64,000 nt of DNA, from contig NC_052020.1 of assembly GCF_015832195.1 (NCBI RefSeq), positions 744,001-808,000 on the forward strand, written 5' to 3'. The notes beneath the pieces were generated by a model, which ran no database searches, was not told where the DNA came from, and was given only the letters and a program-made list of their open reading frames with translations. Of the stretch, positions 25,398-40,005 are shown in pieces (the stretch's first letter is position 1; each line of letters starts with the position of its first letter). The position numbers and the translations under genes are program-made. The DNA is from Motacilla alba alba (Eukaryota > Chordata > Aves > Passeriformes > Motacillidae).

Positions 25398-28300
25398 AAT
25401 TACCATTTTGATTTTGATTTTACAGCATGAGTTGTGAGCTGAAGAATAATACTCTCTGATTCATATGGTTGTTTTATAACTTTCTTCAGATATTCCACTA
25501 ACAAGACAATTTTCATTTTTAAATCAGGAAAGCATTTTTCATGACAACCTGGAGAAATGCCTCTCTTATAGTAATGAAGATGTACTTTGCTATTCTGGAT
25601 AGCAACTGTTATTATTTCAAGGAAATATTGGCTGGTGTGCAATAATACTTTACCAGGAAAATATTTAAAGTCTTGTATTTTCATTTTCTTGAAAGCTTTT
25701 ATGCTGAGCACAAAAGGAAATTCTTACCTCTTCTTTCAATTTCTGAAAATCCAGCATGCTTAAGATATGGTTTTACTGACAGGTGGTCACTTTGTTTGCA
25801 CTTCTAGGATTCAGGCAGGTTTAGTCTGCAAGTACAACTTCCTAACAGCTCCAGGTGTTGGACTTAATGTTCAGAGACATCCAAATTCATATGTTTAAAC
25901 TTTACCAAACTGGAATGCATGACCTGCGTGTTTAATTTGTTCTTTATCGTACCTAGGGATTGTTATTGGTGCAGTTCTCCTCATCTTCAGCAATTCACAG
26001 TACAGCCTCCCAAAAACGAACTTACCATCAGGATTGTTTACTTTTGTGGCTTTGAACACATTCTCTAAAATTGCTCAAGGAAGGAAGCCGTGGATACAAA
26101 TGACATTGGGAGGATAAAGTCAGGTCCTTGGGTGATAACGATTGCTGAATTCTGCTCTCTCCTCCCTACCCAGCATGGATTGTAAGGAAACAAAAGAAAA
26201 GCACCTGATCTCTTCATTTGCAGGGCCTGGTGTCTCCACCCTAACATACATCCTGAGGTGTTGGAAGGCCTGAGCTGCAGCACAGGGACAGCAGCGTGGG
26301 AGAGCTTCAGAAAGGCAGCTTCAAACACTGGGGGTTGTTTTGGCTGCTGCAGGTCAGCACACCTCCATCATTCCCCCTCTCCTTGCTTAAAAAAGAGAGA
26401 GAGCATGGATCTAACCTCCTGGTCACACAAAGCCTGTGATATTCCCCAGGAGCCTCCTCCCTCACTCATCCTGGCAGCAGGACAAGTCTGGCTTTCAATG
26501 AAAATTGAAAGGCATCCTGCTTTAAAGAGGAAGGTAATTCAAGGGCTGGCCTGTAGCAGAAAATTGAGAGATTGTTTAAGGAAATGAAATAATTGAGGTC
26601 ATTGGTGATGAAATGTGCTATTGATCACATTCACATCCCGCCCACACTGCTAAAAGTCAGAAGCTATTTTTTTACTAGGCTGTATGAAATTAATTTCTCC
26701 TCTTCCTAGTGGATGAGAATTCTGGTTCTAAGTGGGTCTCACTGGCTTAATCAGCAGTGATCCTATTTGTGAGTCACTGTGTTTTAACCTGGAAGTGTTA
26801 TCCCTCGTGTTTAAGTCAATTTATTTTTCCAGAAAGCATTTTAAAAGGGTTTGGCTTTTACTGTGGTTTTCAGGGCTAGCTGGAAGCACACTTGGAAGAC
26901 GCCGGGCAATGAGGTGTTTCTAACCTTTACAGTGGCACTTGTGAGACAAGTGCAAGACTTCCATGATGCAGCTTTTATCACATGTTAATTCCAGAAGCAT
27001 TTGTGTCTACCTGACCCACAAACAAAGAGATTTCATTTTTAAGGACTTGAAAGTCAGTACTTTCCACACATGCTAAGTACAAAGCACTAAAAGAAAGTAC
27101 AGGTAACATTGTTCTCTCAGGTTATTCAGAGGAGGTAATACAAAAGAGGACAATATAGATATCAGATGGTTTAAGGAAATGCTGAATCTTTGCTTTATAC
27201 TTGATTTTAGTATGGCCTATTTATTTTCATTGCTAGAATAATACTAGTCCAAGTTTATATTATGATCCATGTGTGCAATTTGCATAGAATATCTTGGTAG
27301 TTGCTTGACTCGTGAAAGCCATCTTGATGGACTAGAAATTTTCATAAGAAACATAGAAATGATTGGGAGTACTTCCTTTTTCAATACCTTGCTTCAGTCA
27401 TGAAAGACTTTGCAAAGACACTGTTGACTATGACCAGATTACAAAATTTACTTCTCCCTCAAAGCCAGTGGAATGTTCTGTTTCAAATTCCCATCCCATT
27501 TTACTTCTCCACGCTTTGAGGTTTTATGTTGGAATTACAAGGATAGACAGAGGTAAACACTTAAAATTCCGTTCGTTCACATCCTGATAAAGGTGCAGCA
27601 TTGGAAAATAGATTCTTCAAAAGCCTACATAATGCTGGAATGTTGGAAAATCATAAAAATTATTTTTAGTAGCTGAGTACTGCTCAAAACTATTGGATGG
27701 GTTCTGCATTCAGCTTCTATTTCACTGTAAATAAGAGACACTGAAACCCCCAACTTCTAATTAAAGTTTCTGACCATTATAAAATGCAAATGTGTCAAAA
27801 ATCCCCAGACTTACTCTGAGAAGGATAACTAGACATATGGCCAAAATGCCATTAATACTTTTGCTCAAAAACATAATTATAGGAACATATGCTCTATGGT
27901 GGATCACATTGTTTCTACTAATAAAGGAAAGGATTTATTAGAAGTAGTCCTTGGGCCACATTCCACTTTCTCTTTCTGCTATAACAGATGTGGAACAAAC
28001 TCCAAGCTGAAAAATACCAGAAAAACACAAGCTATTGTTTGCAAAGATTTTATGCAGGCATGTTTGAGATGAGCGTCTGTTCTGCTTGCCGTATATGAAT
28101 TTTAAGTGGTAATATGTGTGGTAACTACAATACATATTACTTAGGCCCAAGCATTGTCTATTATATTGGCTTGCCCAGAAAGTAGCACGATAAATTAATA
28201 AATGCTGCGCTTTACACAGTATTGCTAAGAAGAAATTTGGTAATATTCTGCCATTTGTAGATGGGGGAGAGTTAAATAAAGCCCAGAAGCAGTGGTGTGA

Positions 28301-31300
28301 AGGTAAAATGCTCAGCTGTTAATGTAGAATATGTAAGTTAATCCTCTTTGTAAGTCCTCAGAGCTTTGGGGTGCTTATTCAGGAATAACTTGTAACAAAT
28401 TAAGCAAATCAGAGGTTTTTGGGCTATGGCAGCTTTTCAGGAAATGTGAGCTGTTGCATGGTACAGCAGCTCCAAGCCTTGCTAACAGACCAACTTCTTT
28501 ATGGTACGTGCCTTGCTGTATCAGAGCTGTAAAAACAGACATCGTTTAAGGTTACAAGTGAGATACTTGATATAAAATTATATATGAAACATTTATTTAG
28601 AGTTCATCACGCCTGGCAGGTGAAGGATTGTAGGTGCATGCATTCCACTGCATAGTTGAAGAAGATGTGGGAAAGTGAAAATAAAAAACTGATTATGAAC
28701 TACAGTAAGTTTGGAGATGTTGGAGAAGAAGCTGCAGGGTCTTAGAATAAAAAGAAAAGTAAATTAAAAGTTGTAAAGGCGTTTGCAGATAAAAATGAAG
28801 CCAGGAGAAAGGCTTAGTGAAGACAGGAGCTTCTGCAGAAATCCCGAGTAATGTAAAGAGTGGGCAGAATATATGGGAATATGGGACTGGAAATGTAGGA
28901 AGCTTTCAGTCTTTAAAATGTGAGCTTACCTGGAGAACTGTTAACGTCCCCTAATCCATCCAGGTTGTTTAGGACTCCAGACAGTGCTGGGGAAGAGCAG
29001 ATCACTTTGTTCCATTTGTGTGCAGGACTCTGAGGAAGCCGTGCAGGAGGGTTCTCAGCAGGCTTGGAGCAGGAGTAGGAGCTGCACATTTGGATGCAAA
29101 GGTTTCATTGTCTATGGCTGGGCTGTTTCAGAAATCCAGGATTATAAATATACCTGTCAGGGTATTGCATACTTGCAATGAATTTTCTCACAGGTAACAA
29201 AATGGAGATAAAACACCTGACAGTATCCTAACACTTCATATAAGTAGGCTGAAAAAGGAATGTGCATTGTGCATTTCAACGTTCTGGGGGCAGTTGTTTC
29301 TTCGTTTCCTTGTGAAAGCCCACTGCAAGAGTAAAAGCTGAAAAGCAGAACTGTCTCAGTGTTTGCAGCAGAAGGGGCAGCCAGAAGAGAAAAGGATGTT
29401 TGTGTCCTGCACGGAGTATGGAAAGCTGTGTTATTTCCACCACTGCCAACAGCAAGCATACGTGGTGTTATTGAGAATTATTGAAACCAAAACGGGGTGT
29501 GGGCTCTGAGGACTTCTCTGCAAGACACAGAGCTGTGCTACATATGCAGGAGGAGCTTTTGGAATTCCAGTCTCAGAGGGGAAGAGAGACGTGTACCAGT
29601 GACGTATATTGATGGCACTGCCAGCAGCAAATGTTAGCAGGCAGCAGGTTTTGTGGAGAATATGTGGGGTAAGATTGGAAGAAAAATCTACTGAGAAACA
29701 GACACCTTGACTGTGTTTTAAAAACAAGCTCTAACAGCTGCTGCGAGCCTAAAGCCTTTAATTGTGTTTTTCTGAAAGACCAAAAACTCCCCAAACCATG
29801 CAGTACCTGAAATAACTTCCCATGTAACAGCCTGGGGCAAGCAGATAGCTCTCACTTACAAATTGCCTTCGTGCTGCAGAGCTTCAGGTGCATGGCACAA
29901 TGCAGGCTTGGGACAATCTCTGGGACATGCTAATCCCTTGCTAAATAATGAGTGGGTGTAATAAGACTGCTGCACATTTAGGATTTCTCTTGAATGAGTA
30001 ATATGCGCTGGTGAAAGGTATGGGTGGCCTTAGCTCAGAGATTGCTCAAGGAAATCCCCAATATCTTTTGCAATGTAACAACCTGAAATTCCGTCTCAAT
30101 GCTAACATACTGAGTGAAGATTTACTGGCAGGGTCCTGCCAGAAGGCACTTGATATTTATATGGCGTACAAAGTGGTGCTTTTTAACCATTCCTTGCTCC
30201 TGAAGATCATTTCCATGTGTTTTCCATGGTAGTCCAGTTCTGAAATGTGCTGCTCAGTGGCTTTGGATTATGTTCTGGTTTGTTCCTCTGCAGGTGAAAT
30301 GCACCTTCAAAGTAACCAGAAATGCCGTGGTGGAACCAAAAACTCGACTTTGTTCTTTTGAATTTATTTCAAGGACTTTGAAGGCATTCTGCCTTCATAG
30401 CAAATCTTGCTTTTTGCAAATCCTGTTGTCTAACTTTAGCTGAGTACGACAGCATTTGTAAAGCATTTGAAATGAGCAGGGAAGGGGTTTGAAGGAAACG
30501 CCATGTGTATTACAGAGTTTATGTTTCTAACTCTGGAGACAGTAGCTTAACAAATATTGTGTGAGTATTTCTGGTTTGGTGCAGACCAGCTGCAGATGGG
30601 ACACCATCAAATACATTGTTCAAGCAGGCTATAAAACAGCCTTGCTAAATCTGAGTGGTGTGATGATTCCAGCGAGCTCGCTGAAGTGAGTTATTTTTGG
30701 CAGGAAAGAAAGAAGATAGGATTTGGGATGTGCACTGAGAACCTAATTTTCTCTTCATTTAGGGAACAGGAAATGAGAAGCAACACTACAGCTAGCATAA
30801 AACAATGAGGATGAAAAACTAAGATAAAACTGACCACTTCAGGGGAAGAAGTCAGGCTGAGAGCTGTGTCTGGCTGGCCTGGTAGAGAAGACATGATGGG
30901 AAAGTTTGGGGTGATATGGGTTGGACTGATGTCTGAAAAAGGCAACCAGTGAGGTTCTTGAAGAGGACAGGGGGAGTTTTGTTTAGCTCTTGCATATATT
31001 TCCCATACAACTTTCTGTGCTTTCTGAGGTGCCTTTTTGGAGTATTTCTCCAGAGAACATTTTTAGTCCTGTCACCTTGTGTTTGGAAGCCATGTGTGAA
31101 ATCCTGGTGGTAATGAAATGCCTCTTTTAATTTGAAAAATGGTGACAATAAAGTTTATAGATTTCCACTATTGTCTGCTATTGAATGTTCTTAAACAAAG
31201 CCATTAGTAAGGATGACAGAGCTGGGATTCTGTGCTCTGTCCAGTGTTTTCATGGCTAGTTCACCATTGCAACTGAATTTGTAAACAGGACAACTGAAGT

Positions 31301-34300
31301 TATGAAATTAACTTTGAAGTAGAGCAGAAGGCTAAAGAGCACAGGATTTGAAAGTAGATCTTGATGAATTCAAGGAAGGAGCTATATGATTCCCAAGGAA
31401 GTTCTTGAATATTTAAATGGATTAGGAAGAGCTGTTAAACTTTCGGTTTTAATCAATTATCTTAGTTGAGGATTGTCACTAGTTACCTGAAGTATTGAAT
31501 AATAATTTTTTTCCTGTCTTTCCACTATACTTTTTTTTTTCATCATTACATCTGTTGGGTTTGTTTGTTTCTTTGCTAGGAACTGAGGATGGGAGTCTGA
31601 ACATGCCAAACTGTTATTCCTATGGGAAACCTTAATGATCCTGTTTATGTTTTCCACCCATGCTTGGCAATGCCATCTGGTGTGCAGTTGGCAGATTTGA
31701 GGGGAGTAAGGAATTGTCTCCTCTCTCCCACCTTCTCATCCTTGTTTACACTGGCAGAGGCTGTTGGGATCTTTATTTTTCCATGCTCTTCCGTTTAATG
31801 GAGTAAAGTTCACTTCCTGGACTTAGTTCAACTGCTTCCCTGTGGCTCCCTGGCTGTGTGAGACCTACAGTGCTGCTAAATGTATTTGTTCTTTATTTCT
31901 GTGGGGTGTCTGAAGGGGTTTTTATCTTTTGTGTTAAAGATGTACCTTACAGGCTATGAGTGCATTTCAGCTGCTGTGTGTGAATGTATGGATAGAATGG
32001 GTGTTGTTCTCTGTTTTAATTTAACAAATACTACATCGTTTAGGACTCCGGGGTGATCAAGGTAGTCCCCTCCCATCATTTACACCCCTATTCTGCTAGG
32101 AAATGGCTCTGCTACAATCACACAAGCAGCACAATCAACATTGTGCTTTAACCCTGAATGTACTTCAAGTCTTGCTTTGAAAACTCAGTCATTTCAGACA
32201 TTTCTTTGCTGTGTAGCACTCTAGGCTGTACACTCTCAATCTAGTTCCTAGGAGTGCCCCAGGAGTAGAATCAAACTGTTTCAAGTCCCAGTTCTCAGTG
32301 AAGGATCTAGAGTTGTCATGGGAGAAAAGAAAAAGAGGATCTGTGTGATCTTAGGACCATTGCCCAAAAGGTGTTGAAAATCTAATCATTCTAACACTTC
32401 TATTCTGACAGATCAGAGCCCAGCCTTTCAAATACCTCTCCATGTGACTTAGAAAGCAAAGATTAATATGCAAATTTAAGGCTTTGAGCTACTTGAATAT
32501 TAATTACTTTTGAAATCTGCTTCTATTGAGATGTTTGAACATTAAGGACAGTGAACATTACATATATGGTAAGAATGGCTCATTAATTAAAGCAGAGTTT
32601 GTGTGACTGTTGATGAATGGCTTGAAGTCCTATTAATTTGTTAATGCTCTGTGTCAGTACAGAGTTACTTTTTGAGTTGTGAAGTGGTATTTGAGTGTTG
32701 GATAGGAGATTGCAGAACACTGATAGGGCAATACCAGCTCTGCCAGTGTTGCTACCTTCAAGCATGGTGTCATTTAGGCAGAGATGAGGCAAAGCAGTGG
32801 TTTTTTGTGCTCTCCATTCAGCAGTTCTGTATCTGTTTCTATACTTTGCATTCATTATCGTAATAAAAATCATAAATTGTGTGGTCTGACAAACTTCTAA
32901 TGTGCAGCTGTGCCTGCCTGGGGAGCATGCTGAGACCATGAACAGGAGCCACCAGCACTGTCACGGAGCTCTGAGCAGGACACAAGGCTGGGTTTGACAT
33001 GAAATCCTCACGCTGCCCTGGCCCCCTGCAGCCACCCTGTGAGACCCGTGCTGCAGCAGCAGCAATGTCTCAGTTGCAAATCTTCAGTCAGAGTAACCGC
33101 TGTGGGAAGGGGTGCCTGGAATGCGAGGATTAGCAAGCTCCCCTCTAAAGAGCTGCCAGAAGTGTGGAGGGAACTAAAAACGTGACTGATGGCAGAGTGA
33201 GGAGGTAACTGCTGCCACTGGTGAGCAGGGAAGCGGCCCAGAGGGGCCATCTTAATGTGAAATATATGTACCCAGGGCACTCCAGAGCAGCAATGCATTT
33301 GGAACAGAAAACCATTCAATCACAATTAGGTGAGTCAGACCCGTTGGTGGCACCAGCAGGGACTGAAGGAAGGGGGGACAGCCAGGACTCGAGGCGTGGT
33401 GAGCAGCCGCGAGGGCAGAGCCCATCCTGCATAAACTAAAGCCTGCATTGTCAGAAGTTTGGGATCAAATTCTTGGATCCCGTGGGAGTGCACAGGCGTG
33501 GGGCGTGAGAGCAGAGACAGCAGAAGTCAGTGTGGAATACCTGCTGCTGAAGGGGTGGAGGGCAGAGCAGCACCACAGCCCCCTGGGAGAGAGCACAGGG
33601 GGACAGAAGCTGCTTCCTTCACTGCCAGCAGAAGACATGGATTATAGACAGGAAAGAATCAAGTGTTTCTCAGCCGTTTCCCTGGCAAACCAGAGAAGTT
33701 TTATTTGACTTACCCACCAAACCCCCATACCTGAGAATGAATGGATCATTACTTCAAACGTGTTTGAACTGCATCACTGCAATTCGTTTTGAACGTGCAG
33801 CTTGCAGCAACGTCTATAGAGATGCAGGAAAGGATTCAATTCTTGAGCCTGTTTATTGCTTTTATCTGTGATGTTCCATTAGAGAGAAATGGGATAGCAT
33901 AGAAATGCCTTTGCAATAAATGACTGCATCAGAAGTGTAAGGTAAAGCTGGGAGATAACATGAGGATTCAGAGCAGGAAGACTCAGACAAATGCACAGCA
34001 GGTGTGTAGTGCATACTGTGATGGGACTCAGGTGTTTTCCTTGCTTCCTACTTCAAACTAAATGAACTAAAAATCATACTCTGGATCAGGTAAGAGCAAA
34101 GTGCTAATGCTGGGCAGCTGTCCTTGCTGAAGGATGGCCTTTGTCCCATAATGGCACTCACAGCTGTACTACAGTAGAGCTGTGTGCTCGTGGGATGCTT
34201 TGGCCAAAAACCCAAAAGCCATATTGAGCCCATTGCAATGTTGAGGGTGTCCTGTGTGAGCCTCCCTGTGCCCTTGCTGGTCACCATCTGGAAGGAAGCC

Positions 34301-34706
34301 AGCTAGATGCAAATCACCTTTTGTGGGAAAATAAGAGCCTGACCTGTAATGTAAATGTCACTCTGTAATGTAAAATATGCTTGGATTTATCCGGGGGACT
34401 CCTTACCAACACACCTCAGTGCTGCTCCGTGCCTCGGTGTGAACACCAGACCAAGTGGGAAATCAAATGACAGGTTAATGCTATGCATTTGCAAACCCCT
34501 CTGAGAGGAGCAGACACTGTTGCCCATAAATATAAACCTTTTAAGAGGTTAACATGGGTGAAGGTGAAACAAATATTACTGTACTTAACAACAAACTGCT
34601 CTTATCCCTGGAAGTCAGTTGTGAGCCTTCTGCTGGCATTAATGGGAGCAGGCTTGGCTTGCAGAGGGGCTGCACAAAGAGCTCTTCAGTGTTTTGGTCA
34701 GGTACA

Positions 34707-34865
34707 GAAATACAAATTTAAAAATTAAAAAAAAAATTAAAACCCAAACCAACATATAAAAAACTCCACAAAACCAAAAACAACCAAACAAAAATCCACC
34801 ACCCCAAAAAAAACCAAACAAAAACCCAACAACAAAATACCACAAATTACCTCCACACCATTTCC
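34707..34865 (+). repeat. A/C-rich low-complexity tract
   Basis: About 160 bases made almost only of A, C and a few T on the plus strand, with runs such as AAAAAAAAACC and CCAAACAAAAACCC. It resembles the tracts at 11005 and 62058 in composition, and its strand asymmetry is in the same direction. Confidence 0.75.
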
Positions 34866-37800
34866 AAAGCATGGTAATGACATCTGTATTAGAATCAAAA
34901 GAGGGCTGGGGAAGGGGTTGGTGATGCTCTGTTTATTCCTGCAGGAAAAGTCATTTAGTGGAGAGGAGTGAATTTTTATAGCTGGCCTTGGTGCACTGTT
35001 ACCATGGTGAGTTGCAAACAATTCCCCTCTGGATTCTGGTGGATTTGAGCATTTGCTGAAGTTAAAATGTTTCTGAGTGAATTATTGAGTTCAGAACTCC
35101 TGGCTTACACTTTGTTGGTAGCAGAATTCTGGGACTAAAGTCTCAGTCTCTGAATGGTTGGCTCCTGATAAAGCAGTTTGAGGTGATGTCTTATGCTTAA
35201 ACAAGCATCCTCTGGAAGGTGTGAAATGTACCAAATACAGGAAATGGAAAAGAGCCTCTGGCATTCCATGAGATTTTGGAGTGTTCCTGACTGTGTGCCA
35301 AGGCTCACTCAAAGTAAATTGCCAGGGTTACTTCCTGATGGTTCATGGGCAGTGACCCATCTAAGAAAAACTTCTGCAACTTCACTTGCTTTCCTTATCT
35401 AAAAGAATTTTTGGAAAAGGGCCTGCCAGAAACAGATTATGCACATCGTGTTTGTATTTGCTGCCTTCTTGCTATCAGATAACTCTTTTAGGTGGGAGTG
35501 ACTAACCAAATAAGGTTTGATCTTCTGTTGCTGGAGAGAGGAGCCAGGATCTGAGCTGGAGAGCATTAATCCACAAAGATGCAATTAAAGGTAGAAAACA
35601 GGAGCTGTCCATACAAGGGAAGAGAAGGAAGTGGAAGCAATGGACTGTAACATTAATCTGTTCTAGGACTGGAATCAGGCTGACAGATGAAAATCCAATT
35701 TGGAAAACACCTGGACACATTTCAGACTCTGGGTTAAGGCACGAACTTTAATCCCTGGGAGAAATTTAACTTCCCTCAGGAAGTTAGTGCTGAAGGCAGC
35801 TGGACATCCAGTCTGCAAATGCAATGGAGCCGCAAATAACGGTGAACTTCACAGAGCTGTTCAGTTTGGGTTTGCTGTGGGTGGATCTTCTGCTGTCCTT
35901 ACAGATGCAAGAGCAATTCATATGTCCTTCTGCTCCTCACACAGGGTATTGTGTCACTGGGACTTGAGAAGCACTGAATTTGTGACAGATCTATGGAAGG
36001 GTGTGCTGTGCTCCTGTTGCCTGGCACTGTATGAAAAATGAGTTCTGACTCAGATGTTTGTGTGGCACAGTTTGGAAATGAATTAATAACGTGCTGCAGT
36101 AGTTGCCTCTTTAGGGCTTGAAAGTGGGAAGAAAAGAGCAGGTTTTGGCTAGGTATGCTCTTGATATGGTGAGGAAGCAGATATGTAAGGAAAGAATACC
36201 TCCTTGCTGTATAGAACTTTGTCTGGACACAGCTCTTTAATTGTATGTTCTACATGATTGTAGGCAAGGAAGGCCTGAATTCAGCTTTTCATTTCTTTAC
36301 ACAATGGTGTTGGGTTTTTTCCTACCTTTTTCCTAGGCAAAAAGGCACATTTCTTCCATAGTAAAATATGTAGGATATTATAAATTACTTCTCAGCAATG
36401 CGTAGTTGTCTGCATTAAGATGGAACTATGTCAGTAATGAATGTTGACGTGGAATTACAGACAGTATGGTAATGAAATAGAGCCCCATTAGATTTAAGTA
36501 ATTTGCAAATTGAGGTTGTTATCAGTTAATAATGATATTCCTGGCTGATGTGAGAAAAGGGTCGTGCTACTCATTTGAATAGGAAGCAGGACTTGTAAAC
36601 AGATGTAAACTAGCATAAATGTTAAGTTATGGATTAATTCCAAGCATACATTGCAGTAAATCCCCACTAGCAGACAGCTGTCAGGACTGCCTAGAAAACT
36701 TGACTCCATTTCTTTTCAATGTGATCATTCTCCTGCTCTTGTTCTACTTCTAGGAAAGCTCCAAGCAATTGTTTTTGTGTGAATTCCAACAGCACATCAG
36801 TTTATCACAGTGCTAGTGTTAGTCATATATATTTGTAATTAACCACAAGTTATTCAGGGGCTAAACAGGTGCATCAGCTTCTAGGTCACTTTTGTCTGTC
36901 TTTACTAGAGCCTTTCAGAAGAGCAGGCATAATAAATCGTGTTTGAAAGAAGATTCATCCAGGGGATCTCTGGAGTTTTTAGTAGATGTGTGTTTTCACC
37001 TGAAGGAGGTGCCAGGGAATCAAACTGCATCCCAAACCCCAGTGAACCCAGAGTGTTCCACTCCCTCTGGAGTGAATAATTCTGGTTGTGGGCTGCTCAA
37101 CATGAGGCCAATGCTTTGCTGCCCCCGGCTTTACTCTGACACAAGATTTGACCAGGGACCTGTGTGACTACAGAGCATCTGGGCTGTTTCTTTACCTCCC
37201 TTAATTAAAATCAGATCCATTTGTTAGGAAACATTGTGGAAAGCCTAGAGGCACCAAGAGGGAGCCTCCAATAGAGAAACTCTCTGCAACCCTCTGGAAA
37301 CTTCGCAGCTCAGAACAGTGAAAATCTCTGCAGTTGTGCCAAGGCAGAGCATGAAAGAACAACAAAGTCACCCTGACTGGTCAGTAATTTGCAAGTAGAT
37401 AAAAATAAAACCTGAATTCTCTTATTGTGTCAACTGGGGTCCAGTGAAGCATTTTATTTTCCTGATAGAAACTGATCCTATAGAATGATTAAATATACCA
37501 GTCAAATAGCTTCTCAAATAAGAAATAGTTAACTATTCTTTGTCTCTTTCAGTAGCTATGAAAAGTTTAGAGAAGTTTTTTGGCTCTGTCTACATTTTCT
37601 CCCAAGAACTACATGATATCAATGGTGAAAGGTTTGTTTGAATGAGAGTGCTACAAAGCTGTCTGAGGAGATGCTATGGGCAACATAAAGGCTTCCTGCT
37701 GCTCTACCAGTCTCTGTAAGTGCAGAACTGCTTACAGCAGTTTGCTACCCTTGGCTTTTCACTGCCTCCCTGCTTGTGGACTCACTTAGGCCTCCAAACA

Positions 37801-39306
37801 GAGTGTTTAAAATGCTGCTAAATCAGAACACCTCTTCCTGAGTGTCTTTACAGGTGTGACAATGGGCTGCAATCCTTTACTTGAGTAAGGATGAACCGTT
37901 GTAGAATTGCCTGTGAGTTACTGGAATGTGCTTTAACATTCTCTCTTCTTGTCTGAAGTCAGACATCTGGCCCTGACTGGCTGCAAACAGGACGTGATGT
38001 TTCTTCAGTCACACACCTTTTCTCTTGGCTCTGAACGCTGGAGCTGGGAGGTGCAGGCAGAAGGGGAATTAGCTTCTTGCCAGAGGAAGCTGCAAAGTGG
38101 AAAAGGCTGAGCCAGGTGATTCACAGGGGTTTGGTTTGGTTTTGTTAGCTTGTTTCCCCTAAAGGGCTGTCACTGTCATCTGAGGGCACGGGGTGTCCCC
38201 TGTCCTGGGGGGCATTAGTTCTGCTTCAAACTATTTTTTCTCTCTGCATATGAATGTATATATTATTTAAATATTAACTACCTGCTCCATATTCTAATAG
38301 TCAAGGATGACTGCTGCTAACCGTTCATCTTATGCTTCCTTTCCCTTTCCTAAGGTATAAGAAAAACTTGCTGAAACTCTATTTGAAGTTACTAATATGA
38401 GATTAGATGGCCAAGCAGTTCCTCCTTTTCTCTCATGCCTGAGCTTCCTAACCTGACAGCAGGACAGGTGGCCTAGAACTACTGTGATGAAGGAAGCTTG
38501 ATCAGGGTCAAGAGGTCTGCTGGAGTAAAATTAGACAAATACCCAGAGTTCAAGGATATCCTGAAATGAACAGCATAGTTTGCACTATCTGTTGGCAGTT
38601 ATTTTAAGAATCGTAAAGCATGGAGTCCACAATGTCCTAATTTTGCAGGAATAGGCTGTAAAGATCATAAATTCTGTGGAAGGGGTCAGACTCTAATTTA
38701 CAGGTCTGATTCGAAGCTTGCTGAGGTCAATGAAAACCTTTTCTATTAAGTATAGTAGGGTTTGGATCATATCTTCAGGAAAAAAAGGTGTATTGAGAGA
38801 GTGCTAAGGTTAAATGAGAGTACTAAAAGTTTTCCAGGATACATGCATTTTTCATCTACCTATCACTGAAACAGGAAAAAACCTGTTTGTAAGACTGATA
38901 GATTAACAATTCCATTTTAATTTATTTCAAAGTACAGTGAGCCTAATGTGTGAAGGGGGAGATTATTCATTACCTGCTGTTATACAGTAAATGGAAAGGC
39001 ACCTTTGCCTCAGGGATCCAGGTGACCAGCGGATTTGGGAAGATGTCTCCTGCCAGAATGTCCTTTCCAGCACAGAATGAGCCAGAAGTATGGTTGGAAT
39101 CATTTAGCCCGTTGGACACACAATCCTGGAGCTGTCCTCTGGCTAAAAGCACAGGATTGCATTTTCTGCTGATGGAAATGAGAGCAGCTCCACTGGCACT
39201 TGGAGCCACATCACCACGTTCTGTGAAGGACTTGGTCTGGGTTTCTCTGCTGCTGCTGTTTGGTTGTGAGGGCCCCACTCAGGACTTGGGCTGTTTGTCA
39301 CACAGA

Positions 39307-39692
39307 GCTACTGTAATATGAGGAGCCCCCGACGTTGGAAAGAATGATCAGCAGAACTCCATGATATCAGAAGGCTAATTAATTACTTTATTGTACTATA
39401 TTATACTATACTACAAAGAACACTAAAAGATGCTAAAGAAAACTCATGACACTCTCTTGACAGTCAGGACACAGCTTTTTCCAATTGGCCAAGGAAACAA
39501 AACAATCCTCAGCAGAATCCAACTGACAAACTCCTTCAGGTAAACAACCTTCCAACACATTCCATATGAGCACAACAATAGCAAATGAGATAAGAACTGT
39601 TTTTTCTTTCTCTGAGGTTCCTTGCTGCAATTCCCAGGAAATGTCCTTGGGAAGTTGTGCCTTGCTTTTCTCTGTGAAGAGAAATGCAGCCA
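39307..39692 (-). mobile_element. solo LTR, endogenous retrovirus, family A (diverged copy)
   Basis: This 386-bp block is alignable by eye over its length with the LTR at 46328-46744, in the same orientation (element on the minus strand). Shared landmarks on the plus strand are a GAGCCCCC-type end, a GTTGGAA-GAATGAT box, a TTATACTATACTA tract, a polypurine GAGATAAGA box and a CTCTGAGG box. A direct repeat CACAGA sits at 39301-39306 and 39693-39698 and fits a 6-bp target duplication, which is typical of beta/class II avian retroviruses. The terminal TG has decayed, and internal differences make this the oldest of the three copies. No internal gag, pol or env sequence is attached. Confidence 0.75.
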
Positions 39693-40005
39693 CACAGAAC
39701 CGCTGGTGACGTGGCTGTGAGGAAAGGCACCGTACCTGTCATTAATGCTGCTCTGCACCAGCTGCCTCACAGAGGAGAAGTGGGCCCTAAAACAAGCACC
39801 AAGACCCTTCTAAAAAGAAGGAAAAAATAGTCAAATCGGAGTTTGCTTTTTTGCAGCAAAATAGAAATTTCAATGCTCCTAGAATCTTAGGCCAGGCCAG
39901 GCTTTGGTGAGGATATTGGGACATAGTGCCTTTTGTCTTCTCTTAGGGAGGGTAAATTGTATAGCTGTCAAGTTGTGGCACATCTGTAAGTGCTGAGTGA
40001 AACCT

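Larger units (their letters stand above)
21673..39300. other. intergenic sequence, no gene recognised
   Basis: Continuation of the AT-rich intergenic stretch. Contents noted: the T/TTTG simple repeat (25365-25397) and an A/C-rich tract (34707-34865). Open frames are short and show no recognisable domains. No CpG island, tRNA or conserved exon was identified. GALNT18, the expected next gene on this side, was looked for by its N-terminal sequence and not found. Confidence 0.6.
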